Origin: Floricoccus tropicus
GTDB lineage: Bacteria > Bacillota > Bacilli > Lactobacillales > Streptococcaceae
Assembly (NCBI RefSeq): GCF_001832905.1
Contig: NZ_MKIR01000012.1
Span: 1 to 64,000, forward strand
Direction of reading: 5' to 3'
DNA length: 64,000 nt
Below the pieces are notes generated by a model. The model was not told where the DNA came from and searched no databases. It saw only the letters and a list, made by a program, of their open reading frames with translations. Numbering within the stretch: the stretch's first letter is position 1; the number at the start of each line of letters is the position of its first letter. Shown here piece by piece: positions 1 to 8,490 of the stretch. Made by a program: the position numbers and the translations under genes.

Positions 1-115
1 CTGCTATACCAAATAATAATGGTACTGACGCAAGTGCAACAAATGGACTTAACTTTTTAGTCATGATCAGAATCATGAACACAACGATAAGAGCATAAGC
101 CATAAATGTTATCAT
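1..115 (-). CDS. CitMHS-type citrate/cation symporter, N-terminal fragment
   Basis: Only the first 38 codons lie in the window; the gene continues past base 1. The ATG at 115 follows AAGGAGG at a good distance. The peptide begins MITFMAYALIVVFMILIMTK and continues with LSPFVALASVPLLFG, which resembles the first membrane helix of CitMHS (citrate-metal:H+ symporter) and related permeases. The gene is divergent from the GntR regulator at 307, which suggests that regulator controls it. The family call rests on a short hydrophobic stretch, so another ion-transporter family is possible. Confidence 0.55.
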   Translation of the reverse strand, partial: MITFMAYALIVVFMILIMTKKLSPFVALASVPLLFGIA

Positions 116-306
116 AAATAAATCCTCCTTCTTTTATGTTAAATATAGCACATACACCAATTGAAAGCGCTTCTTTTATTGTTTTTGAGTTGTACTCCTT
201 GTTTTTCTGTTGTTTTTTTACAAACAGGATGAAAGCGTTTTTTAATTGTGATAAAATAGAAATGACAACTAAACTCAAATGTTTAATTTTAAAAGGGGGG
301 ATTAAA
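116..306. promoter_or_regulatory. Divergent promoter region with two cre-like sites
   Basis: The region between the transporter and the GntR gene carries two copies of TGAAAGCG (162-169 and 230-237). Extended to 14 bases, the second matches the catabolite-responsive element TGWNANCGNTNWCA at all but the last two positions; the first is weaker. Carbon catabolite control of the transporter and regulator is inferred. Confidence 0.4.
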
Positions 307-1080
307 TTGAGTGATTTTAATTATAAAAATGAGTTAATAAATAAGATAAACTTCAAACAGCATAAACCATTATCTGATATTGTCTATGATGCTCTTAAGG
401 ATGCAATTTTAGATGGTACAATACCTTTAGGAGAAAGAATTAACGAAAATTATTTAGCAGAACTTCTTTCAATTTCAAGAACCCCAATTAGAAAAGCAGT
501 AAAAAAATTGACCGAAGAAGGTTTAACTGAATCAATTCCTCAATATGGAACTGTAATCAAATATGTATCTACAGATAAGATTGATGAAATTTATAAAATA
601 AGACTTGCATTAGAATTAGTTTTACATCAAGAAGTTCTTAAAAAAATAAGTAATTCCGAACTAAAAGAATTAAAAATTCTATCTGAATATATGATTAAAT
701 ATGAAAAAGATGACAATATAGAACATTTAACTGAAATACTAAATAAATTTAATAACATGATTTCAACAATTGCTAATATGAGTACATTAAATATTTTACT
801 TGAAGACTTAAATACATATTTTAAAAATTTCAGAAATTTTTCCTTTGCTTCAAAAGAAAGAAGGAAAATTGCCACAAAAGAACATGCAATGATTATAAGA
901 GCAATTGAATCTGAAGATATTGAAGTACTTAATAAAATTGTAAGTAAACACATTAGACATGCACACAAGGCTGCGATTGATACTTTTGCAAGAAATGATA
1001 ATTCATATATAAAAGATAATATTGTAAAAATTTCATGTGATAATCTAGAGTGTCCCATTCATAAGCATCATAAAAGGTAG
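307..1080 (+). CDS. GntR-family transcriptional regulator (FadR/FCD type)
   Basis: About 257 residues. An N-terminal winged helix-turn-helix (SDIVYDALKDAILDGTI, then LAELLSISRTPIRKAVKKL) is typical of GntR proteins, and the helical C-terminal part fits an FCD ligand-binding domain, including a late HIRHAHKAA metal-ligand-like stretch. I chose the TTG at 307 because GGGGGG lies six bases upstream. In-frame ATGs at 136 and 262 lack a comparable ribosome binding site and add sequence atypical for the family. Divergent from a CitMHS-type transporter, so it probably senses an organic acid or related substrate. Confidence 0.85.
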   Translation: MSDFNYKNELINKINFKQHKPLSDIVYDALKDAILDGTIPLGERINENYLAELLSISRTPIRKAVKKLTEEGLTESIPQYGTVIKYVSTDKIDEIYKIRLALELVLHQEVLKKISNSELKELKILSEYMIKYEKDDNIEHLTEILNKFNNMISTIANMSTLNILLEDLNTYFKNFRNFSFASKERRKIATKEHAMIIRAIESEDIEVLNKIVSKHIRHAHKAAIDTFARNDNSYIKDNIVKISCDNLECPIHKHHKR

Positions 1081-1110
1081 TTTACCCATATAAGGATAAA
1101 CTACCTTTTT
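1073..1110 (+). terminator. Rho-independent terminator after the GntR gene
   Basis: AAAGGTAGTTTA and TAAACTACCTTT form a 12-bp stem followed by T residues. The stem overlaps the GntR stop codon. It may also serve the convergent gene that ends at 1133. Confidence 0.85.
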
Positions 1111-1132
1111 ATAATTTATTGTAATTTACTTA

Positions 1133-1933
1133 TTACCTAACTAAAGATTCAGCATAGTTAACAACTTTTTTATTTACTAAAAGTTGAACATGCCCCACTT
1201 CATTCTCATTACCTTTAAATTCCTTGTAATGAATATTATTTTTTGGGTATAACTGCTCTGACTTCTTTATTGTAGCAAGCGTTACAATTGTATCATTTTT
1301 TCCACCGTTTACATTTCCATAGAGATTATATAACTGAACGTTCTGTGGAATTCCACTAATATTTTTTTTCCATGCTTTCAGATAATCACTATCTTTTGTA
1401 TCATTTGCATTAGCATATGAAATATCATTATATGGTGCTGCAATAGCAACAATCTTATTGATATTGAAGTATTTAATTGGCTTAACTTGAGTGAAATAGC
1501 TCGTTAGAGCTACAGGTCCATTACTGTGTCCTATAAAATTAACATTAGAAATATTATATTTTTTTTCCAAATATTCAAAAGCAGTTTGCAAATATTTTGA
1601 TTGGCGAAGCATTGAATCAATATCATCATCTGCATCCGAAAAAGCAATCACAATATTTTTTATTTCACTGGGCTTTAAACTAACCTTTTGAGACTCTACT
1701 ACATTGTTATTCTCATCAATATTAATTTTAAGTATCCCATCTTGTTCTATCCTTGCTATTTTAAAGTAATCATCAAAATCATTTATAGTACCATATGTTC
1801 CAGGCACATAAATACTAGGTAATTCTTTTATTGAAGATGATCTTGATGACACACTTATACCGTAAACTAAAGATCCAACTAATAATGTGATAACGATAAT
1901 GCTTAAAATATTTTTTTTATCATCTTTTTTCAT
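1133..1933 (-). CDS. DUF915-type membrane-anchored alpha/beta hydrolase
   Basis: 266 residues. Residues 8-27 form a single hydrophobic segment (signal anchor), placing the rest outside the membrane. A nucleophile elbow GHSNG at 135-139 gives catalytic Ser137, and the late GHVQLL gives a candidate His248. The order of elements and the PSIYVPGTYGT start of the domain fit the DUF915 family, common in lactic acid bacteria and usually of unknown substrate. It is convergent with the GntR gene and divergent from the ABC-F gene, so it is probably monocistronic. Confidence 0.75.
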   Translation of the reverse strand: MKKDDKKNILSIIVITLLVGSLVYGISVSSRSSSIKELPSIYVPGTYGTINDFDDYFKIARIEQDGILKINIDENNNVVESQKVSLKPSEIKNIVIAFSDADDDIDSMLRQSKYLQTAFEYLEKKYNISNVNFIGHSNGPVALTSYFTQVKPIKYFNINKIVAIAAPYNDISYANANDTKDSDYLKAWKKNISGIPQNVQLYNLYGNVNGGKNDTIVTLATIKKSEQLYPKNNIHYKEFKGNENEVGHVQLLVNKKVVNYAESLVR

Positions 1934-2032
1934 ATTAATCCTCTAAGATAATATAACACATTTTAAAAAATAATACAGTATTAGACATCGAGATATTTTT
2001 ATGTTATTCTGTATTACTGAGGTATATGACTT

Positions 2033-2089
2033 ATGAACAGGAAAACATGTTTAAAATTTACTAGAAAAATAGCTCTTTACATAAGATAA
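2033..2089 (+). CDS. Candidate 18-codon leader ORF upstream of the ABC-F gene
   Basis: Encodes MNRKTCLKFTRKIALYIR, a very basic peptide. GAGG lies ten bases before the ATG. The stop codon is one base before GATGAAGC (2091-2098), the arm that can form an alternative pairing with the first terminator, so ribosome position here could influence folding. No homology is known to me, and the ORF may be chance. Confidence 0.25.
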   Translation: MNRKTCLKFTRKIALYIR

Positions 2090-2090
2090 T

Positions 2091-2147
2091 GATGAAGCAT
2101 TGTTGAGAGCATTATATAAAAGCTTCATCGAAAATGGAGGCTTTTTT
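2091..2147 (+). terminator. Leader terminator 1 with competing anti-terminator arm
   Basis: AAAAGCTTC (2118-2126) pairs with GAGGCTTTT (2137-2145) and runs into T residues: an intrinsic terminator in front of the ABC-F gene. GATGAAGC (2091-2098) is the exact complement of GCTTCATC (2122-2129), which overlaps the 5' arm, so the two structures exclude each other. This is the layout of a transcription attenuator. Confidence 0.6.
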
Positions 2148-2192
2148 ATGTACTCTTTTTTCGGTGAAGTCAAGAAGCTACGAAAACAATGA
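2148..2192 (+). CDS. Candidate 14-codon leader peptide MYSFFGEVKKLRKQ
   Basis: GGAGG is followed by seven bases and an ATG. The ORF ends inside the loop of the second terminator hairpin (2175-2206), so a ribosome slowed on its last codons would cover the 5' arm and prevent that hairpin. Peptide leaders of this kind control several antibiotic-resistance ABC-F genes. The peptide itself is not one I recognise. Confidence 0.5.
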   Translation: MYSFFGEVKKLRKQ

Positions 2193-2206
2193 ATTCGTAG
2201 CTTTTT
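2175..2206 (+). terminator. Leader terminator 2 upstream of the ABC-F gene
   Basis: AAGCTACGA (2175-2183) pairs with TCGTAGCTT (2195-2203), followed by T residues. It overlaps the last codons of the 14-codon ORF and lies 30 bases before the ABC-F start codon, a position suited to conditional termination. Confidence 0.65.
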
Positions 2207-2235
2207 ATATGCAGTGAACTAGGAAAGGAAAACAA

Positions 2236-3759
2236 ATGTTAAAATTAACAAATATTAGCCAACAATTTGGCGATAAAATACTATATCAAGATTTAAATTT
2301 ACAAGTAAATAAAGGGGAACATGTAGGTCTTATTGGGCAAAATGGTGCCGGAAAATCCACATTAATAAAGATCATTACCGGTGAAGTACTTCCAGATGAA
2401 GGAAATGTATATTTTCCACCTAGCATGCAGCTTGGATATCTAGATCAGTATGTAGAAGTTGATGAAAACTTGACAATCATGGAATTTTTACAAACAGCTT
2501 TTCAAAAAGACTTAGATAAAGAAAAGCAAATTAATCAACTATATATTGATTATGCTGAAAATATGGATGACAAACTTTTAAATAAGGCTGGAGAACTTCA
2601 AAATCAATTAGACCAGGGTGATTTTTACCAAATGGATACTCTTATTCATGAAATGGCGACTGGTCTTGGAATTGATGTGTTAGGACTTGATACCAGTCTC
2701 AAAAGTCTAAGTGGTGGTCAAAGATCAAAAGTTATACTGGCAAAACTTTTGCTTGAAAAGCCAGATACTCTTATACTTGACGAACCAACTAACCATCTCG
2801 ATGATACTCATGTTGAATGGTTAACTGAATTTCTAAAAAATTTCGATGGTACTTTCCTCGTAATTTCACATGATAGAAATTTCCTAAATGAAATAACAAC
2901 TCATATTGCAGATATTGAGTTTGGCAAACTGACTAAATATACTGGTAATCTTGATAAATCACTTAAGCAAAAAGAAGTAAACCGTGAATCATATATTAGA
3001 AATTATGAATCACAAAAGAAACATATCGAAAAAACCGAAGCCTATATTAGAAAATATAAGGCAGGATCTCGTTCTACAATGGCCAAAAGTCGTGAAAAGC
3101 AGCTTGATAAAATTGAACGTCTCACTCCACCAGACCATGCTGCAAAAGCAAACTTTAACTTCCCATATAGAGAAATTGTCACTACTCTTGCACTCACCAC
3201 TGATGAGCTATCAATCGGGTATGAAAAACCTTTGCTTGATCCAATCAACTTAACAATTCGTTACGGTGAAAAAGTCGCTATTAAGGGATTCAATGGAATT
3301 GGTAAATCTACGCTTTTAAAGACGCTTTTAGGTGTTATACCTAGTATTTCTGGTGAATTTGCCTTTCCAGCAAAAACTTCAATTAGCTACTTTTCTCAGG
3401 ATTTAGATTGGGACTCTCCAATGCAAAGTCCTCTACAATATTTAAGTAATTTATATCCAAAAGCTACTATCAAGGATTTAAGAGGGCAATTGTCACGTGC
3501 TGGTCTTGTCAATGAATTAGCCCAGGAACCACTTAAACGACTTAGTGGTGGCGAACAAACTAAGGTAAAACTTGCCCAAATGACAATGGATGAATCTAAC
3601 TTTTTAATGTTAGATGAACCAACCAATCACATTGACCATGAAACTAAAGAAAGTTTAAAAGAAGCAATCGAAAAATTCCCAGGAACCGTAATTATCGTTT
3701 CCCATGAGCAAGATTTCTACGAAGATTTTGTAGATCGTATCATTGATATAGCTGATTAA
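2236..3759 (+). CDS. ABC-F family ATPase (ribosome-associated type)
   Basis: 507 residues with two ABC domains on one chain and no membrane segments. The first has Walker A GQNGAGKST, signature LSGGQ and Walker B LILDEPTNHLD; the second has GFNGIGKST, LSGGEQ and LMLDEPTNHID. Between them lies a charged helical linker (about residues 240-300) like the P-site tRNA-interacting arm of ABC-F proteins. The sequence most resembles YfmM-like members rather than a named resistance determinant. ABC-F proteins act on stalled or drug-bound ribosomes. The leader with two terminators and a small ORF suggests translation-sensitive induction, which would favour an antibiotic or stress role. Ribosome binding site AGGAAAGGA precedes the ATG. 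Confidence 0.85.
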   Translation: MLKLTNISQQFGDKILYQDLNLQVNKGEHVGLIGQNGAGKSTLIKIITGEVLPDEGNVYFPPSMQLGYLDQYVEVDENLTIMEFLQTAFQKDLDKEKQINQLYIDYAENMDDKLLNKAGELQNQLDQGDFYQMDTLIHEMATGLGIDVLGLDTSLKSLSGGQRSKVILAKLLLEKPDTLILDEPTNHLDDTHVEWLTEFLKNFDGTFLVISHDRNFLNEITTHIADIEFGKLTKYTGNLDKSLKQKEVNRESYIRNYESQKKHIEKTEAYIRKYKAGSRSTMAKSREKQLDKIERLTPPDHAAKANFNFPYREIVTTLALTTDELSIGYEKPLLDPINLTIRYGEKVAIKGFNGIGKSTLLKTLLGVIPSISGEFAFPAKTSISYFSQDLDWDSPMQSPLQYLSNLYPKATIKDLRGQLSRAGLVNELAQEPLKRLSGGEQTKVKLAQMTMDESNFLMLDEPTNHIDHETKESLKEAIEKFPGTVIIVSHEQDFYEDFVDRIIDIAD

Positions 3760-3770
3760 TATGTTATCCA

Positions 3771-3812
3771 AAAAAAGTTCCCCCAAATCTCTTGATTTCA
3801 GGGAACTTTTTT
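3771..3812. terminator. Bidirectional terminator between the ABC-F gene and purD
   Basis: AAAAAAGTTCCC (3771-3782) pairs with GGGAACTTTTTT (3801-3812). A-run and T-run on the two sides let it serve both convergent genes. Confidence 0.9.
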
Positions 3813-5061
3813 ATTTTGCTTTATCTCCAATATCACTTCGATAAAACATATCTGGTAATGAAACTTCTTTTAGAGCAGAATAAATTTTATTTTGTGCATC
3901 TTCAAGTGAATTTCCTGAAGCTTCTACAAGGAATATTCTTCCACCACTTGATACTAATTTACCATCTTCTCTTGCAACTCCTGCATAATATACTTGGATA
4001 TCTTGATTATCAAATTTTGGAATTTCCATCCCTTTTTTATAATCATTTGGATAACCATCCGCTGCCACAACGACACCAAGTGTTATGTCATCATTCCATT
4101 CTATTTGGGGAACCCTATCATTTAATAGGTCATCAATAATTTGAGCAAGTGATGAATCAAGTCTTGGTAAGACAACTTGTGTTTCAGGATCTCCAAATCG
4201 AGCATTGAATTCAATAACTTTTGGTCCATCAGTAGTTGCAATCAAGCCAGCATACAAAATTCCTGTAAATTCTTTACCATCTAGTAGCATTCCATTTGCT
4301 GCAGGTTTTAATACCGTTTCAACTGCGGTATCAACCATTGATTGAGGGATTTGTGGTACTGGAGAATATGCTCCCATTCCACCAGTATTCGGTCCCTTAT
4401 CACCATCAAATGCTCGTTTGTGGTCTTGTGAAATTACCATTGGATATACATCTGCACCTTTAACAAAGGCAAGAAGTGAAAACTCTTCACCAGCCAGAAA
4501 TTCTTCGATAACAACTTTAGCACCAGACTGTCCGAATTTGTTACTTTCAAGCATATCTTCGACTGCTTCAATAGCTTGGTCTTCTGTTTCAGCTACTACT
4601 ACACCTTTACCAGCAGCCAAACCATCTGCCTTAATAACTATAGGAGCCCCTTGAGATTTGATATAATCTTTGGCTTCATTAGGGTCGGTAAAAGTTTTAT
4701 ATGAACCAGTAGGTATATCGTATTTATCCATTAATTGTTTGGCAAAATCCTTTGAACCTTCAATTTGAGCTGCTGCTTTTCTAGGACCAAAAATTTTCAA
4801 TCCTTCCTTTTCAAAATCATCTACAATACCATTCGCAAGTGGAATTTCAGGACCAACAAATGTCCAATCAATTTCGTTTCTTTGGACAAATTCAATTAAT
4901 GAAACATGGTCATCTTCAGCAATATCTAGAATCTTAATTCCATCTTCAACCATACCTGGGTTACCCTTAGCACAGTATACTTCTTGAACTTTATCATCTT
5001 CAAGAAGTTTTTTTGCTATAGCGTGTTCTCGACCACCACTACCAATAACAAGTAATTTCAC
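3811..5061 (-). CDS. purD: Phosphoribosylamine-glycine ligase (GAR synthetase)
   Basis: 416 residues, the usual length. It joins phosphoribosylamine and glycine with ATP, the second step of purine synthesis. N-terminal MKLLVIGSGGREHAIA, then the ATP-grasp domain (GPRKAAAQIEGSKDFAK, IVIKADGLAAGKGV) and KVIEFNARFGDPE near the metal site are diagnostic. The start is GTG at 5061, preceded by GGAGAATGA. It is the last gene of the long purine transcript, 12 bases after the 40-codon ORF. Confidence 0.97.
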   Translation of the reverse strand: MKLLVIGSGGREHAIAKKLLEDDKVQEVYCAKGNPGMVEDGIKILDIAEDDHVSLIEFVQRNEIDWTFVGPEIPLANGIVDDFEKEGLKIFGPRKAAAQIEGSKDFAKQLMDKYDIPTGSYKTFTDPNEAKDYIKSQGAPIVIKADGLAAGKGVVVAETEDQAIEAVEDMLESNKFGQSGAKVVIEEFLAGEEFSLLAFVKGADVYPMVISQDHKRAFDGDKGPNTGGMGAYSPVPQIPQSMVDTAVETVLKPAANGMLLDGKEFTGILYAGLIATTDGPKVIEFNARFGDPETQVVLPRLDSSLAQIIDDLLNDRVPQIEWNDDITLGVVVAADGYPNDYKKGMEIPKFDNQDIQVYYAGVAREDGKLVSSGGRIFLVEASGNSLEDAQNKIYSALKEVSLPDMFYRSDIGDKAK

Positions 5062-5073
5062 TCATTCTCCATT

Positions 5074-5196
5074 CTATTTAATATTAATAAAAACAGTCAT
5101 TTTAACGCTTCTTTTTTTGTCACACAAACGGCTATGAACCGTGTGCTCACCTATTAATTGATTATTAACATTCACTACACACTTCCTCTTTGTCAT
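5074..5196 (-). CDS. Small 40-residue ORF between purH and purD
   Basis: Encodes a basic peptide starting MTKRKCVVNVNNQLIGEH. AGGAG lies seven bases before the ATG, as good as the pur genes' own sites, and the stop is 12 bases before the purD start, so translation could be coupled. I do not recognise the product. It may be a real small protein, a coupling ORF, or the end of a decayed gene. Confidence 0.45.
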   Translation of the reverse strand: MTKRKCVVNVNNQLIGEHTVHSRLCDKKRSVKMTVFINIK

Positions 5197-5228
5197 GCTT
5201 CAACTCCTAGAATTTTCAACATAAGTAT

Positions 5229-5271
5229 GTTTACAGCTTTGAACAGCGTTCAAAGTCAATAAACTGTAAAC
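5229..5271. repeat. Nested inverted repeat in the purH-purD gap
   Basis: Outer arms GTTTACAG (5229-5236) and CTGTAAAC (5264-5271) enclose inner arms CTTTGAAC (5237-5244) and GTTCAAAG (5248-5255) with a three-base loop. All pairs are exact. No T-run follows on the minus strand, so it is not a plain terminator; mRNA stabilisation, processing or a small mobile palindrome are options. Confidence 0.6.
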
Positions 5272-5315
5272 CTACCTTATGCTCAAATTCTGACCAGTCA
5301 TTTCAGCACTTCCTT

Positions 5316-6860
5316 TTAATGTCTGAAGTGTCTTACGTCGGTAAAGATCATTGCGATTCCATATTTGTTTGCCATATCGATTGAATCCTGATCCTTAATC
5401 GAACCACCTGGTTGGATAATTGCTTTGATTCCATGTTCTCCTGCGAACTCTACACTATCATTCATTGGGAAAAAGGCATCACTAGCAAGTACTGCTCCTT
5501 CAAGTTTACCAGCTTCCTGTGCTTGATTAATGGCAATTTTAACAGATCCCACACGATTCATTTGTCCAGCACCGATACCGACTGTTTGTTCTTTATTTGC
5601 AAGCAAAATAGCATTTGATTTAACGTGCTTAACTGCATTCCATGCAAATTCTAAAGCTTCTAACTCTTCGTTTGTTGGTTGACGATCAGTTACAACGTGC
5701 CAATCTTGAATTTTATCAGCATGAGGAAGGTCCTGTTCTTGAACCAATAGACCACCCAAGACAGAAACATACTCTTTTTCTCTAGTTACAGTGTTCGTGA
5801 AATCAAGAGTCAAGAGTCTAACATTTTTCTTTTTAGTAAGAACTTCCAAAGCTGCATCAGTAAATTCTGGAGCAATAATAATTTCTAAGAAAATTTTACT
5901 CATTTTTTCTGCAGTTTCTACATCAACTGGACGATTTAGAACAATAATCCCTCCAAAAATTGAAACTGGGTCTGCATCAAAGGCAAAATCGAATGCTTGA
6001 TCAATATTAGAAGCAGTTCCGATACCACATGGATTCATATGTTTAAGAGCAACTACAGTTGGTTTGCTGTATTCACGCGCAATACGTAAAGCTGCATCTG
6101 CATCCTTGATATTATTGTAAGATAATTCCTTACCATGTAACTGCTCAGCTTGAGCGATTGAATAAGGTGTTGGAAGTTGATTCTTATAAAAAGCTGCTTT
6201 TTGATGTGAATTCTCACCATAACGTAAATTTTGTTTTAAGTCATATGAACGTGTTAATTTTTCAGGAGTTTCAAGACCAACCAAGTCTGTTAAATATTCA
6301 GAAATCAAAGCATCGTAAGCTGCAGTATGTCTAAATGCTTTTGCAGCTAATTTTTTCCTTGTTTTGAGGGTAGTAACCCCTTCCTCCGTAAGCTCTTTAA
6401 GAACTTGCTCATAATCAACTGGGTCAACTAGAATTGTCACAGAATCACTATTTTTAGCAGCAGAGCGAATCATACTCGGTCCACCAATATCAATATTTTC
6501 AATTGCTTCTGCCTCTGTAACTCCATCTTTTTGAATTGTTTCTTTAAATGGATAAAGGTTAACAACTACTAAATCAATCGGTTTGATATCATGGTCTTCC
6601 ATTGCCTTAACATGTTCTTCATTATCTCTTTTCGCAAGAAGTCCACCGTGAATTTTTGGATGTAAAGTTTTAACACGACCATCCATCATTTCTGGAAATT
6701 CCGTTACACTATCAATTGCAATCGTTGCAAGACCAGCATCATCTAGTGCTTTTTTTGTTCCCCCAGTTGAGATAATTTCAAAACCTAAATTTGCTAATTC
6801 TTCAGCAAATGCTACGATTCCTGCTTTATCTGATACGCTAATTAGTGCTCTTTTAGACAA
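5316..6860 (-). CDS. purH: AICAR formyltransferase / IMP cyclohydrolase
   Basis: 514 residues, bifunctional enzyme for the last two steps to IMP. The N-terminal MGS-like cyclohydrolase domain shows [11 protein letters not shown] and [12 protein letters not shown], with [13 protein letters not shown]. The C-terminal transformylase domain shows [24 protein letters not shown] and [12 protein letters not shown]. The start codon is TTG at 6860 with AGGGAG seven bases before it. The purN stop is only two bases upstream. Confidence 0.97.
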   Translation of the reverse strand: MSKRALISVSDKAGIVAFAEELANLGFEIISTGGTKKALDDAGLATIAIDSVTEFPEMMDGRVKTLHPKIHGGLLAKRDNEEHVKAMEDHDIKPIDLVVVNLYPFKETIQKDGVTEAEAIENIDIGGPSMIRSAAKNSDSVTILVDPVDYEQVLKELTEEGVTTLKTRKKLAAKAFRHTAAYDALISEYLTDLVGLETPEKLTRSYDLKQNLRYGENSHQKAAFYKNQLPTPYSIAQAEQLHGKELSYNNIKDADAALRIAREYSKPTVVALKHMNPCGIGTASNIDQAFDFAFDADPVSIFGGIIVLNRPVDVETAEKMSKIFLEIIIAPEFTDAALEVLTKKKNVRLLTLDFTNTVTREKEYVSVLGGLLVQEQDLPHADKIQDWHVVTDRQPTNEELEALEFAWNAVKHVKSNAILLANKEQTVGIGAGQMNRVGSVKIAINQAQEAGKLEGAVLASDAFFPMNDSVEFAGEHGIKAIIQPGGSIKDQDSIDMANKYGIAMIFTDVRHFRH

Positions 6861-6862
6861 TT

Positions 6863-7447
6863 TTATTCTCCCTTATTAATTAATTTCGCTAAAGTGTCTG
6901 GATATATAATATGTTCAGTCTGATGAATCTTTGCTTCTAAACTTTCTAAATCATCATCAGGTGCAATATCAACTACTGCTTGATTAATGATTTTACCGGT
7001 ATCAATTCCTGAATCTACATAATGGACTGTCACACCTGTGTATTTAACCCCATAATTAAAGGCGTCCTCAATACCATGAAGTCCAGGAAATGATGGTAGA
7101 AGTGATGGATGGATATTAATAATTCTTTGTGGAAATGCATCTAATAGTTCATTACCTATCAGACGCATATAGCCAGCAAGTATCAAAATATCAATCTGAT
7201 TTTCCTTTAAAATTTTTAGTAGTTCTTGCTCATATTCTAGCTTTGAAGAAAAATCCTTAATCATAAATGAAGTAAAAGGTATTTTATGATTTTTAGCTCT
7301 TTCAAGAACATAAGCATCTGGTTTGTCAGAAAATACTAATTCTACACTACAGTTAATTCTTCCTTCTTCAACAGCTTGGATAATTGCCTCAAAATTGCTA
7401 CCATTTCCTGATGCCAAAACAGCAACTCTTTTTAAACTATTCCCCAT
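6863..7447 (-). CDS. purN: Phosphoribosylglycinamide formyltransferase
   Basis: 194 residues. Transfers a formyl group from 10-formyl-THF to GAR. Motifs: [15 protein letters not shown] at the N-terminus, GYMRLI, and the catalytic region [15 protein letters not shown] with [13 protein letters not shown]. The start overlaps the end of purM by 11 bases, implying translational coupling. Confidence 0.97.
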   Translation of the reverse strand: MGNSLKRVAVLASGNGSNFEAIIQAVEEGRINCSVELVFSDKPDAYVLERAKNHKIPFTSFMIKDFSSKLEYEQELLKILKENQIDILILAGYMRLIGNELLDAFPQRIINIHPSLLPSFPGLHGIEDAFNYGVKYTGVTVHYVDSGIDTGKIINQAVVDIAPDDDLESLEAKIHQTEHIIYPDTLAKLINKGE

Positions 7448-8480
7448 GAAAAATTACCTGTTTATCATCTTCTTTTTTCACAACCTTACCAATTTCATAG
7501 AAATCAGAGTTTATAGCATTTAATTTTTCTTTTACTTCTTCAATTTTAGATTCGTCAATTGCTAGAACCATACCGATTCCCATGTTGAAAATTTCGTACA
7601 TTTCCATACTTGGAATTTGACCAAATTTCTCTAAGGCTTTAAAAACTGGTAGAACTGGCCATAAACCAAGTTTAATTTCAGCTGCTAAATCTTCAGGAAG
7701 CATGCGAGGAATATTTTCTACAAAACCACCGCCTGTGATATGTGAGATTCCATTTACTAACTCTTCTTTAACTAGAGGAAGTAGGTCATTGACATAAATT
7801 TTTGTTGGTTTGAGTAGTTCTTCGGCGACACTCAATCCTTTGAGTTCTTCTGGTTTATCAGAACCTTTGAAATCATTGGTTTGGAAGAAAACTTTTCTAA
7901 CGAGTGAATAGCCGTTTGAATGAATCCCAGTAGATGGGAGTCCAATAAGGATATCTCCTTCTTTAATTTTTTCTCCTGTGACCAACTGAGATTTTTCAGC
8001 GATGCCGACAGCAAAACCTGCCAAATCATAGTCTTCTTGATCATACATTCCAGGCATCTCAGCAGTTTCGCCACCGATAAGAGCTGCTCCCGCTTGAACA
8101 CATCCCTCAGCAACTCCAGCTACTACCTGTTCAAGACGAGCTGGGACATTTTTTCCAGTAGCAATGTAATCAAGGAAATAAATAGGTTCAGCACCCTGAG
8201 CTACGATATCATTAACACACATTGCCACACAGTCAATACCGATAGTATCATGTTTGTTTTCTTGAATGGCAAGCATCAATTTTGTGCCGACACCATCAGT
8301 TCCTGATACTAAAACTGGTTCTTTAAGGTCAAATTGACTAATATCAAAACAGCCACCAAATCCACCAAGAGCTCCCATAACACCCTTACGTTCTGTTCTC
8401 TTAGCGTGTTTTTTAATTCTTTCAACTACTTCATAGCCAGCTTCAACGTCAACACCAGCTTTTGCATATTCATTTGCCAC
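7437..8480 (-). CDS. purM: Phosphoribosylformylglycinamidine cyclo-ligase (AIR synthetase)
   Basis: 347 residues. Closes the imidazole ring using ATP. Motifs include [16 protein letters not shown] at the start, [24 protein letters not shown] and ISHITGGGF. The GTG at 8480 is the best start: AGGAGG lies six bases upstream and the length fits the family. A longer reading with an in-frame ATG farther upstream would run deep into purF and adds unrelated sequence. Overlaps purN at its 3' end. Confidence 0.95.
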   Translation of the reverse strand: MANEYAKAGVDVEAGYEVVERIKKHAKRTERKGVMGALGGFGGCFDISQFDLKEPVLVSGTDGVGTKLMLAIQENKHDTIGIDCVAMCVNDIVAQGAEPIYFLDYIATGKNVPARLEQVVAGVAEGCVQAGAALIGGETAEMPGMYDQEDYDLAGFAVGIAEKSQLVTGEKIKEGDILIGLPSTGIHSNGYSLVRKVFFQTNDFKGSDKPEELKGLSVAEELLKPTKIYVNDLLPLVKEELVNGISHITGGGFVENIPRMLPEDLAAEIKLGLWPVLPVFKALEKFGQIPSMEMYEIFNMGIGMVLAIDESKIEEVKEKLNAINSDFYEIGKVVKKEDDKQVIFHGE

Positions 8481-8490
8481 GTTTTTCCTC

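Noticed and set aside
627-1058. 143-codon hydrophobic frame opposite the GntR gene
   Set aside because: Complement of a recognised regulator, with no ribosome binding site; AT-rich antisense often looks membrane-like.
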